Source of the DNA: an uncultured Aeromonadaceae bacterium
Lineage (GTDB): Bacteria; Pseudomonadota; Gammaproteobacteria; Enterobacterales; Aeromonadaceae
Length of the DNA: 58,952 nt
NCBI GenBank assembly: GCA_945957385.1
Contig: CAMFKP010000018.1
Span: 1-58,952 of the forward strand
Direction of reading: 5' to 3'
Position numbers and translations under genes: made by a program. This document shows, one piece after another, positions 7,835 to 16,191 of the stretch; within the stretch, counting starts at the first letter, position 1, and each line of letters begins with the position of its first letter. Under the pieces are notes generated by a model, which worked only from the letters and a program-made list of their open reading frames with translations, searched no databases and was not told the DNA's origin.

Positions 7835-8266
7835 CTAGACCCGAGTCGAGACGTAGATCCCTGTACTCGGTGTACTACCTGTCATCTCATCCATTTTTTG
7901 TTGCAAGGGGCTATTGGCTGTTTTTTGCATCATCTGCAAGCTTTCGGCGCGCTGCTGCTGTTGATACAGGTCAGTGAGGCGGCCGGAGGTGGGACTAGCC
8001 AAATTGACATCCTGATTGTCGGAGCCGTTACTACTGTTAACGTAAGCTTCAATTGCTTCATTCCGGTTTTCAGTCTCTGCAACACCCACGGCGGCGGTAC
8101 GAACGGCAGTTTGTTGGGCTGCCTGCTCGGTATCTTTGACCGTCTGGGCATCCTGAGCGGCTGTTTGCAATTTGTTTTGCTGCTCAGGAGTCGGGGCGGG
8201 CTTAGCTGGCAGCGTTGTGACACCATAGCTTGCGCTGTTCAGCGAAGTCGGGCCTCCAATCACCAT
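7835..8266 (-). CDS. Hypothetical Q/A/T-rich protein
   Basis: A 143-residue protein of unknown function. The start at 8266 has GAGGAGG 5 nt upstream; an in-frame extension to 8308 lacks a site. It contains no Cys, no Trp and no signal peptide, and is rich in Gln, Ala, Thr and Ser with long helical, coiled-coil-like stretches (residues about 25-60 and 100-125). This composition resembles substrates or accessory proteins of flagellar-type export, but nothing nearby supports that. Its own ribosome site and strong terminator argue it is a real, separately expressed gene. Confidence 0.65.
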   Translation of the reverse strand: MVIGGPTSLNSASYGVTTLPAKPAPTPEQQNKLQTAAQDAQTVKDTEQAAQQTAVRTAAVGVAETENRNEAIEAYVNSSNGSDNQDVNLASPTSGRLTDLYQQQQRAESLQMMQKTANSPLQQKMDEMTGSTPSTGIYVSTRV

Positions 8267-8409
8267 ACCTACCTCCTCATCATGTTGGATTGAACATATT
8301 TTGTTCACTTGAAATAAGCATATGCCTTGCAGTCAGAGATCGCAAAACAGTTTGTGGAGCCAGAAATGATGGGGTTTGTCGAACGGCTAGAGTCTGTTTG
8401 GCTGGGGCG

Positions 8410-9183
8410 TTACTCTTGTGGATGGATGTAGTCGTATGCCATGTGTTGTAACCAACCATCTGCGACCAACTGCTGCAGGGCACGGTTGAGCCGTGCCAGA
8501 TCTTGGCTATCCAGTGCCTTCGGGGCATAACCGATATAGAGATTCACTGTTTGTTGTGGATCATAACGGGTGACGACAATCTGTTGTTGTAACCCGAGTT
8601 GGCTGAGCAGATAGTCCATTTGGCAATCTTGAGCCACGATGATTTGGCTGTACTGGCGCAATAATTTGCCTGGTAACTGATGAATATTACCGACCGCACT
8701 TTTTTTTAGCCGGCGATCCTGATCAAAGGTCGGGAAATAATCTGCGCCTCGTACATAGCCGATCGTCCGGTTGAACAGGTCTTCATAACGAACGATACGC
8801 TGTGCCAGCTCGGGGCGCGCATAGAAGCGGACATGACATTGGTAGTATGGAGTGTCGAGATGTCCGAGTTGGTATTGATTGGCCATCTCCAGCGTCATGC
8901 CGGTGATGATATCCATTTTACCTTGGCTGATATCCTTCAGGGCGCGGCCGAGTGGATACCGTAGCGGGTAGATGTCGATACCGCTGCGAGCCGCCAGCTC
9001 TTGCAGCAGCTCCCAGTCGATGCCTTCCACATCGGATTCCGAGGTCAGCGTACTGCGGGCAATGATAAACGGGGGCGCGTCATACATGGCGGCAAATAGA
9101 GCGTCACGAGCCTGAACCGGTAACAGATACGCTACCAGCAGGCAAAATAGCCAATTGCGCCAGGCCGCCAAACGCCGTTGCAT
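8410..9183 (-). CDS. Periplasmic solute-binding protein (SBP family 3)
   Basis: A 257-residue protein with a signal peptide (residues 1-25, LLPVQA) and the fold signature of family 3 amino-acid-type binding proteins: APPFII near the N-terminus, then GIDWELLQELAARSGI and GKMDIITGMTLEM. AAGGAGG precedes the ATG by 4 nt. No permease or ATPase lies nearby, so it may be an orphan receptor like those abundant in aquatic gammaproteobacteria. The typical Arg/Asp ligand residues for amino acids cannot be placed with certainty. Confidence 0.75.
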   Translation of the reverse strand: MQRRLAAWRNWLFCLLVAYLLPVQARDALFAAMYDAPPFIIARSTLTSESDVEGIDWELLQELAARSGIDIYPLRYPLGRALKDISQGKMDIITGMTLEMANQYQLGHLDTPYYQCHVRFYARPELAQRIVRYEDLFNRTIGYVRGADYFPTFDQDRRLKKSAVGNIHQLPGKLLRQYSQIIVAQDCQMDYLLSQLGLQQQIVVTRYDPQQTVNLYIGYAPKALDSQDLARLNRALQQLVADGWLQHMAYDYIHPQE

Positions 9184-9259
9184 TGAGCCTCCTTCCGCCG
9201 AAACGCTCTCTCTTCAGAGGTTAGCTCATCCTGATCGCGCTATCTGGGCGGAGGGTGAG

Positions 9260-9835
9260 TTAAACGCCGGCCAGCTCCTCATCGGTCATGGCACGCAACA
9301 CGCGGCAAGGATTACCAACGGCAATCACACCGGCAGGGATATCACGGGTGACGACGCTGCCGGCACCGATGACACTGTGGTCGCCCACCGAAACTCCGGG
9401 GCAGAGGATGCTGCCGCCACCAATCCAGACGTTGTCACCAATCTGTACTGGTTTGCCAAATTCCTCGCCGGCGATACGTGGTGCAACTGCGATCGGATGG
9501 CCTGCCGTGTAGATCTGGACATTGGGTCCGAGGAGTACATTCTGACCAATCCGAATTTCACAGACATCGATCAGGATGCAGCCGACATTGGCGTAGAAGT
9601 TCTCACCGACATGGATATGACAACCATAATCGCAGAAGAACGGCGCATGGATGTTGCAATGTTGCCCCCGACTGCCGAGGAGCTCCTCTAACAAGGCATC
9701 GCCTTCCGGGTGACCACTGTTGAAGGTCTGATAAATCTGGCGGCAGCGCCGGCGTGCCGCCACTAGAGCAGGATCGGCGGCATTGTAAGGGTCTCCGGCC
9801 AACATCTTTTGCCACTCGGCACTTTTAATCATCAT
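9260..9835 (-). CDS. Sugar O-acetyltransferase (Maa/LacA family)
   Basis: A 191-residue left-handed beta-helix acetyltransferase. The N-terminal domain (SAEWQKMLAGDPYNAADPAL) is the maltose-acetyltransferase cap; hexapeptide repeats follow (GENFYANVGCILID, IGDNVWIGGGSILCPGVSVG) with the catalytic His in the AGHPIA stretch. It transfers acetyl from acetyl-CoA to sugars such as maltose, glucose or galactosides. The start at 9835 is chosen because GGAG lies 8 nt upstream; ATG 9853 overlaps the LysR stop without a site. Same transcript as the LysR gene. Confidence 0.85.
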   Translation of the reverse strand: MMIKSAEWQKMLAGDPYNAADPALVAARRRCRQIYQTFNSGHPEGDALLEELLGSRGQHCNIHAPFFCDYGCHIHVGENFYANVGCILIDVCEIRIGQNVLLGPNVQIYTAGHPIAVAPRIAGEEFGKPVQIGDNVWIGGGSILCPGVSVGDHSVIGAGSVVTRDIPAGVIAVGNPCRVLRAMTDEELAGV

Positions 9836-9849
9836 CGGTGCGGCTCCTG

Positions 9850-10803
9850 TCATTGGGGATCGATTGTGGTCGAGGGCATAGGATACGGGTTGTGAGTGGC
9901 GTTAACGGTGCGAATCTCTTCTTGTAGCCAGTCACTGAACGCTTTTAATCGTGGACGTTCGCGTTGTTCTGCCGGGCAGATTAACGCGTAATCCCGTCCC
10001 GCGGAAATCCTGTGACCGCAGGGTGAGATCAACGCACCGCTGCGCAGCATTGGCTCGGCCAGGCGCAGACGTCCCATGATGATCCCCATGCCATTACAGG
10101 CGGCTTGCAGTGCCATTAAATAGTGATTAAAGCCGTAATAGCGACCTTCAAGAGGTAATGTCACACCGGTTTGCTCACACCAGTGGCGCCACTCTGCAAA
10201 CAGATGTTGTACATCGGAAGATTCGGAGGCATGGATAAAACAGGCATCGGCGAGCCGCTCCGGATGATCCGCCAGCTGCAAGCGAGCCGCGTACTCCGGA
10301 CTGCACAGCGGTAGTAACTGTTCATCCATCAGGTGCTCACTATGCAGATCCGGGGTGGGTGGAGCGCCGTAGTAGATCGCCAGATCGACCCTCTCCTCAT
10401 TGAAATCCACGGTCCCGGCACGCACTCGTAGCATCAGGTTTAGGCTGGGCCAGCGTTGCTGAAATCGCGGTAAGCGAGGCAGTAGCCATTGCAGCGCCAA
10501 CGTCGGGGCTATGCCCAGTGTCAGCGTGCCGCGCAGATCGCGATCGCGGATATCTTCAATTTCGTTGTCGATGTGGCGCAAGGAGCGGGTCAGCGTGGCC
10601 AATAGGCGTGCGCCCTCTTGCGTCAAGGCCAGCCGGCGGGTCAGGCGCAGAAACAGACGAAAGCCCAGCTGGTGTTCCAGTTGGCGGATCCGCTGACTGA
10701 CGGCCCCTTGGGTCAGATGCAGCTCATCGGCGGCCAGCGTGAAGCTCAACCTGCGGGCTGCAACCTCGAAGGTGTGCAATAGCATCAAACGGTTATGTGA
10801 CAT
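9850..10803 (-). CDS. LysR-type regulator, DsdC-like
   Basis: A 317-residue LysR-type regulator. The N-terminal helix-turn-helix (residues about 5-65, FTLAADELHLTQGAVSQRIRQLE) is followed by a substrate-binding domain. The middle (LAIYYG, DEQLLPLCSPEYA, GMGIIMGRLRLAEPMLRSG) resembles DsdC, the D-serine regulator, more than other LysR groups. GGAG lies 5 nt before ATG 10803. Divergent from the GH4 gene across 110 bp that contains a T-N11-A palindrome, so it probably controls that gene and itself. No D-serine gene is nearby. Confidence 0.88.
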   Translation of the reverse strand: MSHNRLMLLHTFEVAARRLSFTLAADELHLTQGAVSQRIRQLEHQLGFRLFLRLTRRLALTQEGARLLATLTRSLRHIDNEIEDIRDRDLRGTLTLGIAPTLALQWLLPRLPRFQQRWPSLNLMLRVRAGTVDFNEERVDLAIYYGAPPTPDLHSEHLMDEQLLPLCSPEYAARLQLADHPERLADACFIHASESSDVQHLFAEWRHWCEQTGVTLPLEGRYYGFNHYLMALQAACNGMGIIMGRLRLAEPMLRSGALISPCGHRISAGRDYALICPAEQRERPRLKAFSDWLQEEIRTVNATHNPYPMPSTTIDPQ

Positions 10804-10816
10804 CACGTCTCCATGG

Positions 10817-10831
10817 ATTAGCTACGCTAAT
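10817..10831. promoter_or_regulatory. LysR-type operator candidate
   Basis: ATTAGC-TAC-GCTAAT, a perfect 6-bp inverted repeat with the T-N11-A core typical of LysR-type regulators, 14 bp before the regulator start in the divergent region with the GH4 gene. The position fits autorepression. Confidence 0.5.
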
Positions 10832-10913
10832 GCGTGTGGCGGTTTTTTTCGTTTGTTGGTGTGGTTTATGCCCTTTTTAATTAGATGAAACCACTACATC
10901 GACGAGGTAATCC

Positions 10914-12233
10914 ATGACCGGACTCAAGATTGCAATCATTGGGGCAGGATCCAGTTATACACCGGAACTGATCGAGGGGCTGATCCAGCGCCGCCACGAA
11001 TTGCCACTGCGCGAGCTGTGGCTTGTGGATATTGAAGCTGGGCGCGAGAAGATGGCGATCATCGCTGCGCTGACCCGGCGCATGCTGGCCCGTGCCGGAT
11101 TAATGCTGCCGGTATTTGAAACGCTCAATCGCCGCGAAGCGCTGCTCGGTGCCGACTTTGTCTGCTCACAATTTCGTGCCGGCTGCCTCGAGGCGCGTAT
11201 CCGCGATGAGCGCATCTCGCTGCGTCACGGTCTGATCGGTCAGGAGACCAACGGCCTCGGCGGGTTTGCTAATGCCTGTCGGACCATTCCCATTGCGCTG
11301 GCCATCGCCGCCGAAATGGAGGAGCTGTGTCCCGATGCCTGGTTGCTGAATTTCACCAACCCGTCCGGCATGGTGACCGAGGCGGTGTTGCGTCACAGCC
11401 GCGTCAAGGCGGTCGGGCTGTGCAATGTGCCGGTGATCATGCAAAAGGGGGTCGCCCAATTGCTGGGTTGCCAACGGGAGTCGGATTTTGTCATGCAGGT
11501 GGCGGGGCTAAACCATTTCATCTTTATACGTCAGATCCTGCAGCAGGGAATGGATCGACTGCCGCAGGTGATTGAGCAGATTACTCAGGGGCCGGATCCG
11601 CTAGTGCCGCGCAATATTCCGCCGTTCCGCTGGCCGCAGCATCTGCTCACCGGGCTGGGCATGATCCCCTGCGCCTACCTGCGTTACTACTATATGAGCG
11701 ACGATATCCTGCAGCAGGAGCTTGGTGAAGCCAATGGCGAGGGGACTCGCGGTGAAGTGGTCAAGGCGCTGGAGCAGAAGTTGTTCGAGATCTATCGCGA
11801 TCCGGATCTGGCGGTGAAACCGAAAGCACTGGAAGGGCGGGGCGGTCAGTACTATTCCGAAGCGGCGTGCGAGCTGATGAGTGCGATTTACAATGACAAG
11901 CGCATCATCATGCACGTTAACACCCGTAACCAGGGCGCGATCGCCGGGTTGCCGGAAGACTGTGCCGTCGAGGTCAGCGCATTGATCACCCGTTCTGGCC
12001 CGCTGCCGCTGAACGTGGCACCGTTCCCGGAAGATGTGCTGCGTCTGCTGCAACTGATGAAGAGTTTCGAGCAACTGACGATCGAGGCGGCCATCAGTGG
12101 CGATCGCCATATGGCCTGGCGGGCTCTGGTGCTCAATCCGCTGGTGCGCAGTGGCACCGTGCTGGAGAGCGCGCTCGACGATGTGATTGCCGAGAACCGG
12201 GATCTGCTGCCCGCCTTTCATCGCATGCGATGA
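10914..12233 (+). CDS. 6-phospho-beta-glucosidase (GH4)
   Basis: A 439-residue cytoplasmic glycosidase of family GH4, which hydrolyses phosphorylated beta-glucosides by an NAD+- and Mn2+-dependent redox elimination route. The N-terminal Rossmann motif is IGAGSSYTPELIEG; the metal-site Cys and His are in GLCNVPV and GLNHF. The length matches LicH/CelF-type enzymes (about 440). GAGG stands 6 nt before the ATG. No PTS permease is in the cluster, so the phosphorylated substrate must come from a system elsewhere. Divergent LysR and an acetyltransferase complete the small sugar cluster. Confidence 0.88.
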   Translation: MTGLKIAIIGAGSSYTPELIEGLIQRRHELPLRELWLVDIEAGREKMAIIAALTRRMLARAGLMLPVFETLNRREALLGADFVCSQFRAGCLEARIRDERISLRHGLIGQETNGLGGFANACRTIPIALAIAAEMEELCPDAWLLNFTNPSGMVTEAVLRHSRVKAVGLCNVPVIMQKGVAQLLGCQRESDFVMQVAGLNHFIFIRQILQQGMDRLPQVIEQITQGPDPLVPRNIPPFRWPQHLLTGLGMIPCAYLRYYYMSDDILQQELGEANGEGTRGEVVKALEQKLFEIYRDPDLAVKPKALEGRGGQYYSEAACELMSAIYNDKRIIMHVNTRNQGAIAGLPEDCAVEVSALITRSGPLPLNVAPFPEDVLRLLQLMKSFEQLTIEAAISGDRHMAWRALVLNPLVRSGTVLESALDDVIAENRDLLPAFHRMR

Positions 12234-12283
12234 GGGAGATGTGGCGCCGGATTATTGCGTAGACATTCAGGATTATAAATAAC

Positions 12284-12298
12284 TAGACGACCGGTCTA
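12284..12298. promoter_or_regulatory. NemR-type operator upstream of nemR
   Basis: TAGAC-GACCG-GTCTA, an inverted repeat 21 bp before the nemR start. The identical 17-nt string including the trailing AT recurs upstream of curA at 12964. Inferred autorepression site. Confidence 0.7.
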
Positions 12299-12319
12299 AT
12301 TCGGATTATAGTCAGCGTC

Positions 12320-12910
12320 ATGAATACAGAACGCATCGATACGCGCCAACACATCCTCGACTGCGGCCACCGTCTGGTCGCACGCAAGGGCTTTGTTGGC
12401 GTCGGGTTGGCCGAGTTGCTAACCACGGCCGGCGTGCCCAAGGGCTCGTTTTATCACTACTTCGCCTCGAAAGAGGGGTTTGGCAGCGCGCTGCTGGAGG
12501 CCTATTTCAGCCACTATCTGCAACGGCTCGACGGGCTGTTTCAGCGCACTGATCTCAGTGGTGGCGCCTGTCTGCAGACCTACTTCCAGCGCTGGATCGA
12601 AACCCAGCAGGGGGAAGATGCAGCCGATTACTGCCTGATCGTCAAGCTGGCGGCTGAAGTGGCGGATCTCTCCGAGGCGATGCGGGCCATCATGCTCTCT
12701 GGCACCGAGCAGATCCTCGGTCGCCTGGCGGACGTGGTGGCGCGTGGTCAAGCGGATGGTTCAATTGCCAACCCGGCGCCGGCTGCCGAGTTGGCGCAAT
12801 GGTTATACGAGGCCTGGCTGGGGGCGTCCCTGCTGGCCAAGCTGCGTCGTGATGACAGTGCTTTTCGCGCCGTGCAGCAGCGCAGTTGCGAGTGGTTACA
12901 ACTGAGTTGA
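12320..12910 (+). CDS. nemR: TetR-family electrophile/bleach sensor, NemR-like
   Basis: A 196-residue TetR repressor. The DNA-binding domain (residues 8-55) contains GLAELLTTAGVPKGSFYHYF, almost the NemR recognition helix. In the ligand domain, Cys105 (DYCLIVKL) aligns with NemR Cys106 and Lys174 (LLAKLRR) with NemR Lys175, the pair reported to form a reversible bond when oxidised by hypochlorite in E. coli. NemR also responds to quinones and methylglyoxal. Targets inferred here are itself and curA-DJ-1, since both have the same operator. A dedicated terminator follows, so nemR is a separate transcript. Confidence 0.85.
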   Translation: MNTERIDTRQHILDCGHRLVARKGFVGVGLAELLTTAGVPKGSFYHYFASKEGFGSALLEAYFSHYLQRLDGLFQRTDLSGGACLQTYFQRWIETQQGEDAADYCLIVKLAAEVADLSEAMRAIMLSGTEQILGRLADVVARGQADGSIANPAPAAELAQWLYEAWLGASLLAKLRRDDSAFRAVQQRSCEWLQLS

Positions 12911-12922
12911 ATGATGTGATCT

Positions 12923-12953
12923 GGCGGTCAGTGAACATGGCCGCCCTTTTTTT
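12923..12953 (+). terminator. Terminator after nemR
   Basis: An 8-bp stem GGCGGTCA / TGGCCGCC with one GU pair, 7-nt loop, then CTTTTTTT. It separates nemR from the curA promoter. Confidence 0.85.
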
Positions 12954-12963
12954 ACACTGCAAG

Positions 12964-12978
12964 TAGACGACCGGTCTA
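12964..12978. promoter_or_regulatory. NemR-type operator upstream of curA
   Basis: An exact copy of TAGACGACCGGTCTA found before nemR, here 23 bp before the curA start and directly downstream of the nemR terminator. Inferred to place curA and the DJ-1 gene under NemR-type control. Confidence 0.7.
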
Positions 12979-13001
12979 ATATCCGGTTCAGGAGAAGACA
13001 G

Positions 13002-14021
13002 ATGCATGGAATTAATCGTCGTTGGGTATTGGCGTCGCGTCCGGTCGGTGAACCGGTGGCCGAGAATTTCCGTCTCGACAGCCAACCGGTGCCGGAACCC
13101 CAGGCGGGGCAGGTGTTATTGCAGACACTCTACCTCTCTATCGATCCCTACATGCGCGGTCGGATGAGCGATGCCAAATCCTATGCGCCGCCAGTGGCGC
13201 TGGGTGAGGTGATGGTGGGCGGCGCGGTGAGCCGGGTCATCGCTTCGCAGCACCCTGATTATGCGGTCGGCGATCTGGTGATGGCCTACACCGGCTGGCA
13301 GGAGTATGCGCTGAGTGATGGCAACGGTCTGTTCCGGTTAGGGGATCTGGCGCAACCGTCGCTGGCGCTGGGGGTGTTGGGCATGCCAGGTTTCACCGCA
13401 TATATGGGGCTGTTGGACATCGGTCAGCCGCAAGCCGGAGAGACGGTAGTCGTCGCCGCGGCCAGTGGTGCGGTCGGTGCCGTGGTCGGTCAGATCGCCA
13501 AGCTACGGGGCTGCCGGGTGATCGGCATTGCCGGAGGTGCCGAGAAGTGCCGCTATGTGGTCGACGAGCTGGGTTTTGATGCCTGTGTCGATCACAAGGC
13601 GCCGGATCTGGCGACCCGCCTGGCAGAAGCCTGTCCGCAGGGCATAGATGTCTATTTCGAGAATGTCGGTGGCAAGGTGTTTGATGCCGTGTTGCCGCTG
13701 CTGAATACCAAGGCACGGGTGCCGGTATGTGGTCTGATCGCCCACTACAACGCCACGGCATTGCCGGATGGCCCGGATCGCTTGCCACTGCTGGCAGCGA
13801 CGCTGCTCAAACAGCGCATTCGCATGCAGGGATTTATTATTTTTGATGACTATGGCCACCGCTATCCGGAGTTCCTGCAGCAGATGGGCCCCTGGGTGGC
13901 CGAAGGCAAGATCCGCAGCCGTGAACATCGGGTCAGCGGCTTTGAAGCGGCACCGCAGGCGTTGATTGGCGTACTGCGGGGCGAAAACTTTGGCAAGAGC
14001 ATCGTGCACCTCGCCGATTAA
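13002..14021 (+). CDS. curA: NADPH-dependent curcumin reductase-like oxidoreductase
   Basis: A 339-residue zinc-independent medium-chain reductase of the CurA/leukotriene B4 dehydrogenase group, which reduces the double bond of alpha,beta-unsaturated carbonyls with NADPH. Marks are SIDPYMRGRM near the N-terminus, AASGAVGAVVGQIAK (nucleotide-binding loop) and FENVGG. CAGGAG lies 8 nt before the ATG. The NemR-type box just upstream and the DJ-1 gene downstream suggest a role in electrophile detoxification, parallel to the nemRA-gloA arrangement of E. coli but with a different reductase. Confidence 0.88.
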   Translation: MHGINRRWVLASRPVGEPVAENFRLDSQPVPEPQAGQVLLQTLYLSIDPYMRGRMSDAKSYAPPVALGEVMVGGAVSRVIASQHPDYAVGDLVMAYTGWQEYALSDGNGLFRLGDLAQPSLALGVLGMPGFTAYMGLLDIGQPQAGETVVVAAASGAVGAVVGQIAKLRGCRVIGIAGGAEKCRYVVDELGFDACVDHKAPDLATRLAEACPQGIDVYFENVGGKVFDAVLPLLNTKARVPVCGLIAHYNATALPDGPDRLPLLAATLLKQRIRMQGFIIFDDYGHRYPEFLQQMGPWVAEGKIRSREHRVSGFEAAPQALIGVLRGENFGKSIVHLAD

Positions 14022-14093
14022 CCAGAGGCCGGCATCCGCATGGGGTGCTGGCTTATGACTGAATGCTGTAGCGGCAATGAGAAGGAATCACCT

Positions 14094-14777
14094 ATGTCCC
14101 GTATCCTGATGGTACTCACCTCCCATGACCAGTTGGGTAACACTGGCCTGAAAACCGGTTTCTGGCTCGAAGAGTTCGCGGCCCCCTACTATGTGTTCCG
14201 CGATGCCGGTTGCGACATCACGCTGGCTTCGCCAGCCGGTGGCCAGCCGCCGCTCGATCCCAAGAGTGACGAGCCGGACTTCCAGACCGCGGCGACCCAC
14301 CGTTTCCGTGCCGATGAGGAGGCCATGGCACTGCTGGCGGCCACCCACAAACTGGCGGACATGCAGATCGATGAGTTCGATGCGGTTTTCTATCCCGGTG
14401 GTCATGGCCCACTGTGGGATCTGGCCGAGGATCGTCACTCCATCGCGCTGATCGAACAGGCCATTGCGGCGGGTAAACCGGTGGCGACTGTCTGCCATGC
14501 GCCCGGTGTGTTGCGCCATACCCGCGCTGCCGATGGTTCGCCGTTGGTTCTGGGGCATCAGGTGACCGGCTTCTCCAACAGTGAAGAGGCGGCAGTACAA
14601 CTGACTGACGTGGTGCCGTTCCTGGTCGAAGAGATGTTGCAAGCCAATGGCGGTGATTACCGCAAGGGGCCGGATTGGCAGCCGTTTGTACTGCGTGATG
14701 GCCTGCTGATCACTGGACAAAACCCGGCCTCATCCGAGCAGACCGCCGAAACCCTGCTGGCTGCGCTGGCCGAGTGA
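14094..14777 (+). CDS. DJ-1/PfpI (Hsp31-like) glutamine amidotransferase-fold protein
   Basis: A 227-residue protein of the DJ-1/PfpI superfamily. The start at 14094 has AGAAGGA 7 nt upstream; an earlier in-frame start at 14040 has none. The nucleophile elbow is TVCHAPG with Cys followed by His, and GGHGPLWDL supplies the acidic part. The length and N-terminal SHDQLGNTGLKTGFWLEE match the class of small Hsp31-like enzymes that act as glutathione-independent glyoxalases or chaperones. Co-transcribed with curA (72-nt gap, no terminator), fitting methylglyoxal or other reactive carbonyl defence. Confidence 0.85.
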   Translation: MSRILMVLTSHDQLGNTGLKTGFWLEEFAAPYYVFRDAGCDITLASPAGGQPPLDPKSDEPDFQTAATHRFRADEEAMALLAATHKLADMQIDEFDAVFYPGGHGPLWDLAEDRHSIALIEQAIAAGKPVATVCHAPGVLRHTRAADGSPLVLGHQVTGFSNSEEAAVQLTDVVPFLVEEMLQANGGDYRKGPDWQPFVLRDGLLITGQNPASSEQTAETLLAALAE

Positions 14778-14792
14778 TGATACCGGCATGTC

Positions 14793-14822
14793 CGCTCAGG
14801 CCGAGTTGACGCGGCCTGAGCG
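14793..14822. terminator. Hairpin between convergent DJ-1 and GGDEF genes
   Basis: A perfect 10-bp stem CGCTCAGGCC / GGCCTGAGCG with a 10-nt loop, located between two converging stops. There is no T-run, so it may be a weak terminator or an mRNA-end stabiliser. Confidence 0.5.
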
Positions 14823-14857
14823 CGTCATGACCGAAGTCGGCAGGGTGGCACGGCTTT

Positions 14858-15880
14858 TCACTGCCGCTTGTGTTCGCGTTTGACGATATACATCGCCTGA
14901 TCGGCCTTTTCCAGCAGTATCTCGGGCTCGATACCATCCAGCGGCGCCATCGCCAAGCCAACGCTGCCGGCTACGGTAAAGTCCAGTTCCGGATAGGGCA
15001 GATTCAGGTGCGCTTGCAACCGTTCTACATTGCGAAACAGGGTGGCGGTATCGGGAACGGGTTGCATCAACACCGCAAACTCGTCACCACCGAGACGGGC
15101 TATGGTATCGGTATTGCGTAATATCCCGCGCAGGCGTTCGGCAAAGGCCCGGATGGCCTGGTCACCCGCCCTATGACCAAAGCGATCGTTGATCGCTTTC
15201 AGGCCATCCATATCGATCATCAGTACGCCCAACGGCGTGCCACTGCGCTTGGTATGGGCCACGGCATGATGCAGGCGATCGAGGAACAGGGCCCGGTTGG
15301 CCAGCCCGGTCATTTCGTCATGGGTGGCGCGATAAAAGAGATCGTCGGTGGCATATTTGGCGGCAAAGAAAATTTCGGCGCCGAGCACTTCGGTCAACAG
15401 CTGTAACACGCTGGCATGCTGCTCATCAAAGGCATGGGGTTGGCGCGACATGATCTTCAGTACGCCGACGCACAGCTTCAGGTGTAACAAGGGCAAGACC
15501 AACATCGAGCGAATGCCGATCTGGCGGCAGGAGGCGATATCGACGCGGGGATCGGTTTCGGTATCGTTGCAGATCATCATCTGCCCGCTACGCACACACT
15601 GCCCGGAAAGTGTGCTGGCCATGCTCATGTGCATACCCAGTCGTACCGCCGCGACACCCGAGGCGGCACGGTAAACCATCTCCTCGCCTTCAGCCAGTTC
15701 AATGGCGGCGCCGTCCGCTCCGGTCAGCGTCAGGGTGCGGTCGACGACCAGCGCCATGACACTACCCAGATCCAGTCCCAATTGCGCAATATTGGTCTGC
15801 AATCGAATAATATCGAGCAGCTGTTCACGCTTGGGTAATAATTCGGCTTCGTTTGTGGACATAATTGTTAGCGCCATCAC
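14858..15880 (-). CDS. GAF-GGDEF diguanylate cyclase
   Basis: A 340-residue soluble protein. Residues about 20-175 are a GAF domain; residues 180-340 are a GGDEF domain with an intact RLGGDEF active site and an RNTD inhibitory site exactly five residues upstream. It should make cyclic di-GMP from two GTP and be product-inhibited. No transmembrane segment. The start is uncertain: GTG 15880, ATG 15877 or ATG 15862 (MSTNEAELL), all without a clear ribosome site. Monocistronic. Confidence 0.9.
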   Translation of the reverse strand: MMALTIMSTNEAELLPKREQLLDIIRLQTNIAQLGLDLGSVMALVVDRTLTLTGADGAAIELAEGEEMVYRAASGVAAVRLGMHMSMASTLSGQCVRSGQMMICNDTETDPRVDIASCRQIGIRSMLVLPLLHLKLCVGVLKIMSRQPHAFDEQHASVLQLLTEVLGAEIFFAAKYATDDLFYRATHDEMTGLANRALFLDRLHHAVAHTKRSGTPLGVLMIDMDGLKAINDRFGHRAGDQAIRAFAERLRGILRNTDTIARLGGDEFAVLMQPVPDTATLFRNVERLQAHLNLPYPELDFTVAGSVGLAMAPLDGIEPEILLEKADQAMYIVKREHKRQ

Positions 15881-16191
15881 TACGGAATGAAAATAAAGGC
15901 CTGATAGAGTCCAATTTAAATCCTGCTATTTCCTCTGTTAACCATATATACAAACGCCGCAGATTGCCTGTCATGAATGAAAAACAATCATCAACAGCGG
16001 AATAGCGATTTAATTACGGAGTTATATGGACCTTTATTTCACGCCGTCGTCGGCTGGTGGGGGCAGAGTGCCAGTCCTGCTGGGGAGCATGCCGCCGATA
16101 TCGTGTTCGGTTCAGTACCGCAGCGGTGTGGAGGCGTAAAGAAAAAGGCGCCAAGCGGCGCCTTTTGGTTATTTCGTGGTTACGATGACCA
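15881..16191. other. Intergenic region between GGDEF gene and gpmA
   Basis: 311 bp without a convincing gene. It holds the gpmA terminator at 16143-16166 and the AT-rich leader of the GGDEF gene. A 77-codon open frame (15977-16210) runs through the terminator and into gpmA and is not believed. Confidence 0.7.
16143..16166. terminator. Terminator of gpmA
   Basis: A 10-bp stem AAAAGGCGCC / GGCGCCTTTT with loop AAGC, 25 nt past the gpmA stop, with T-runs on both strands. Confidence 0.88.
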
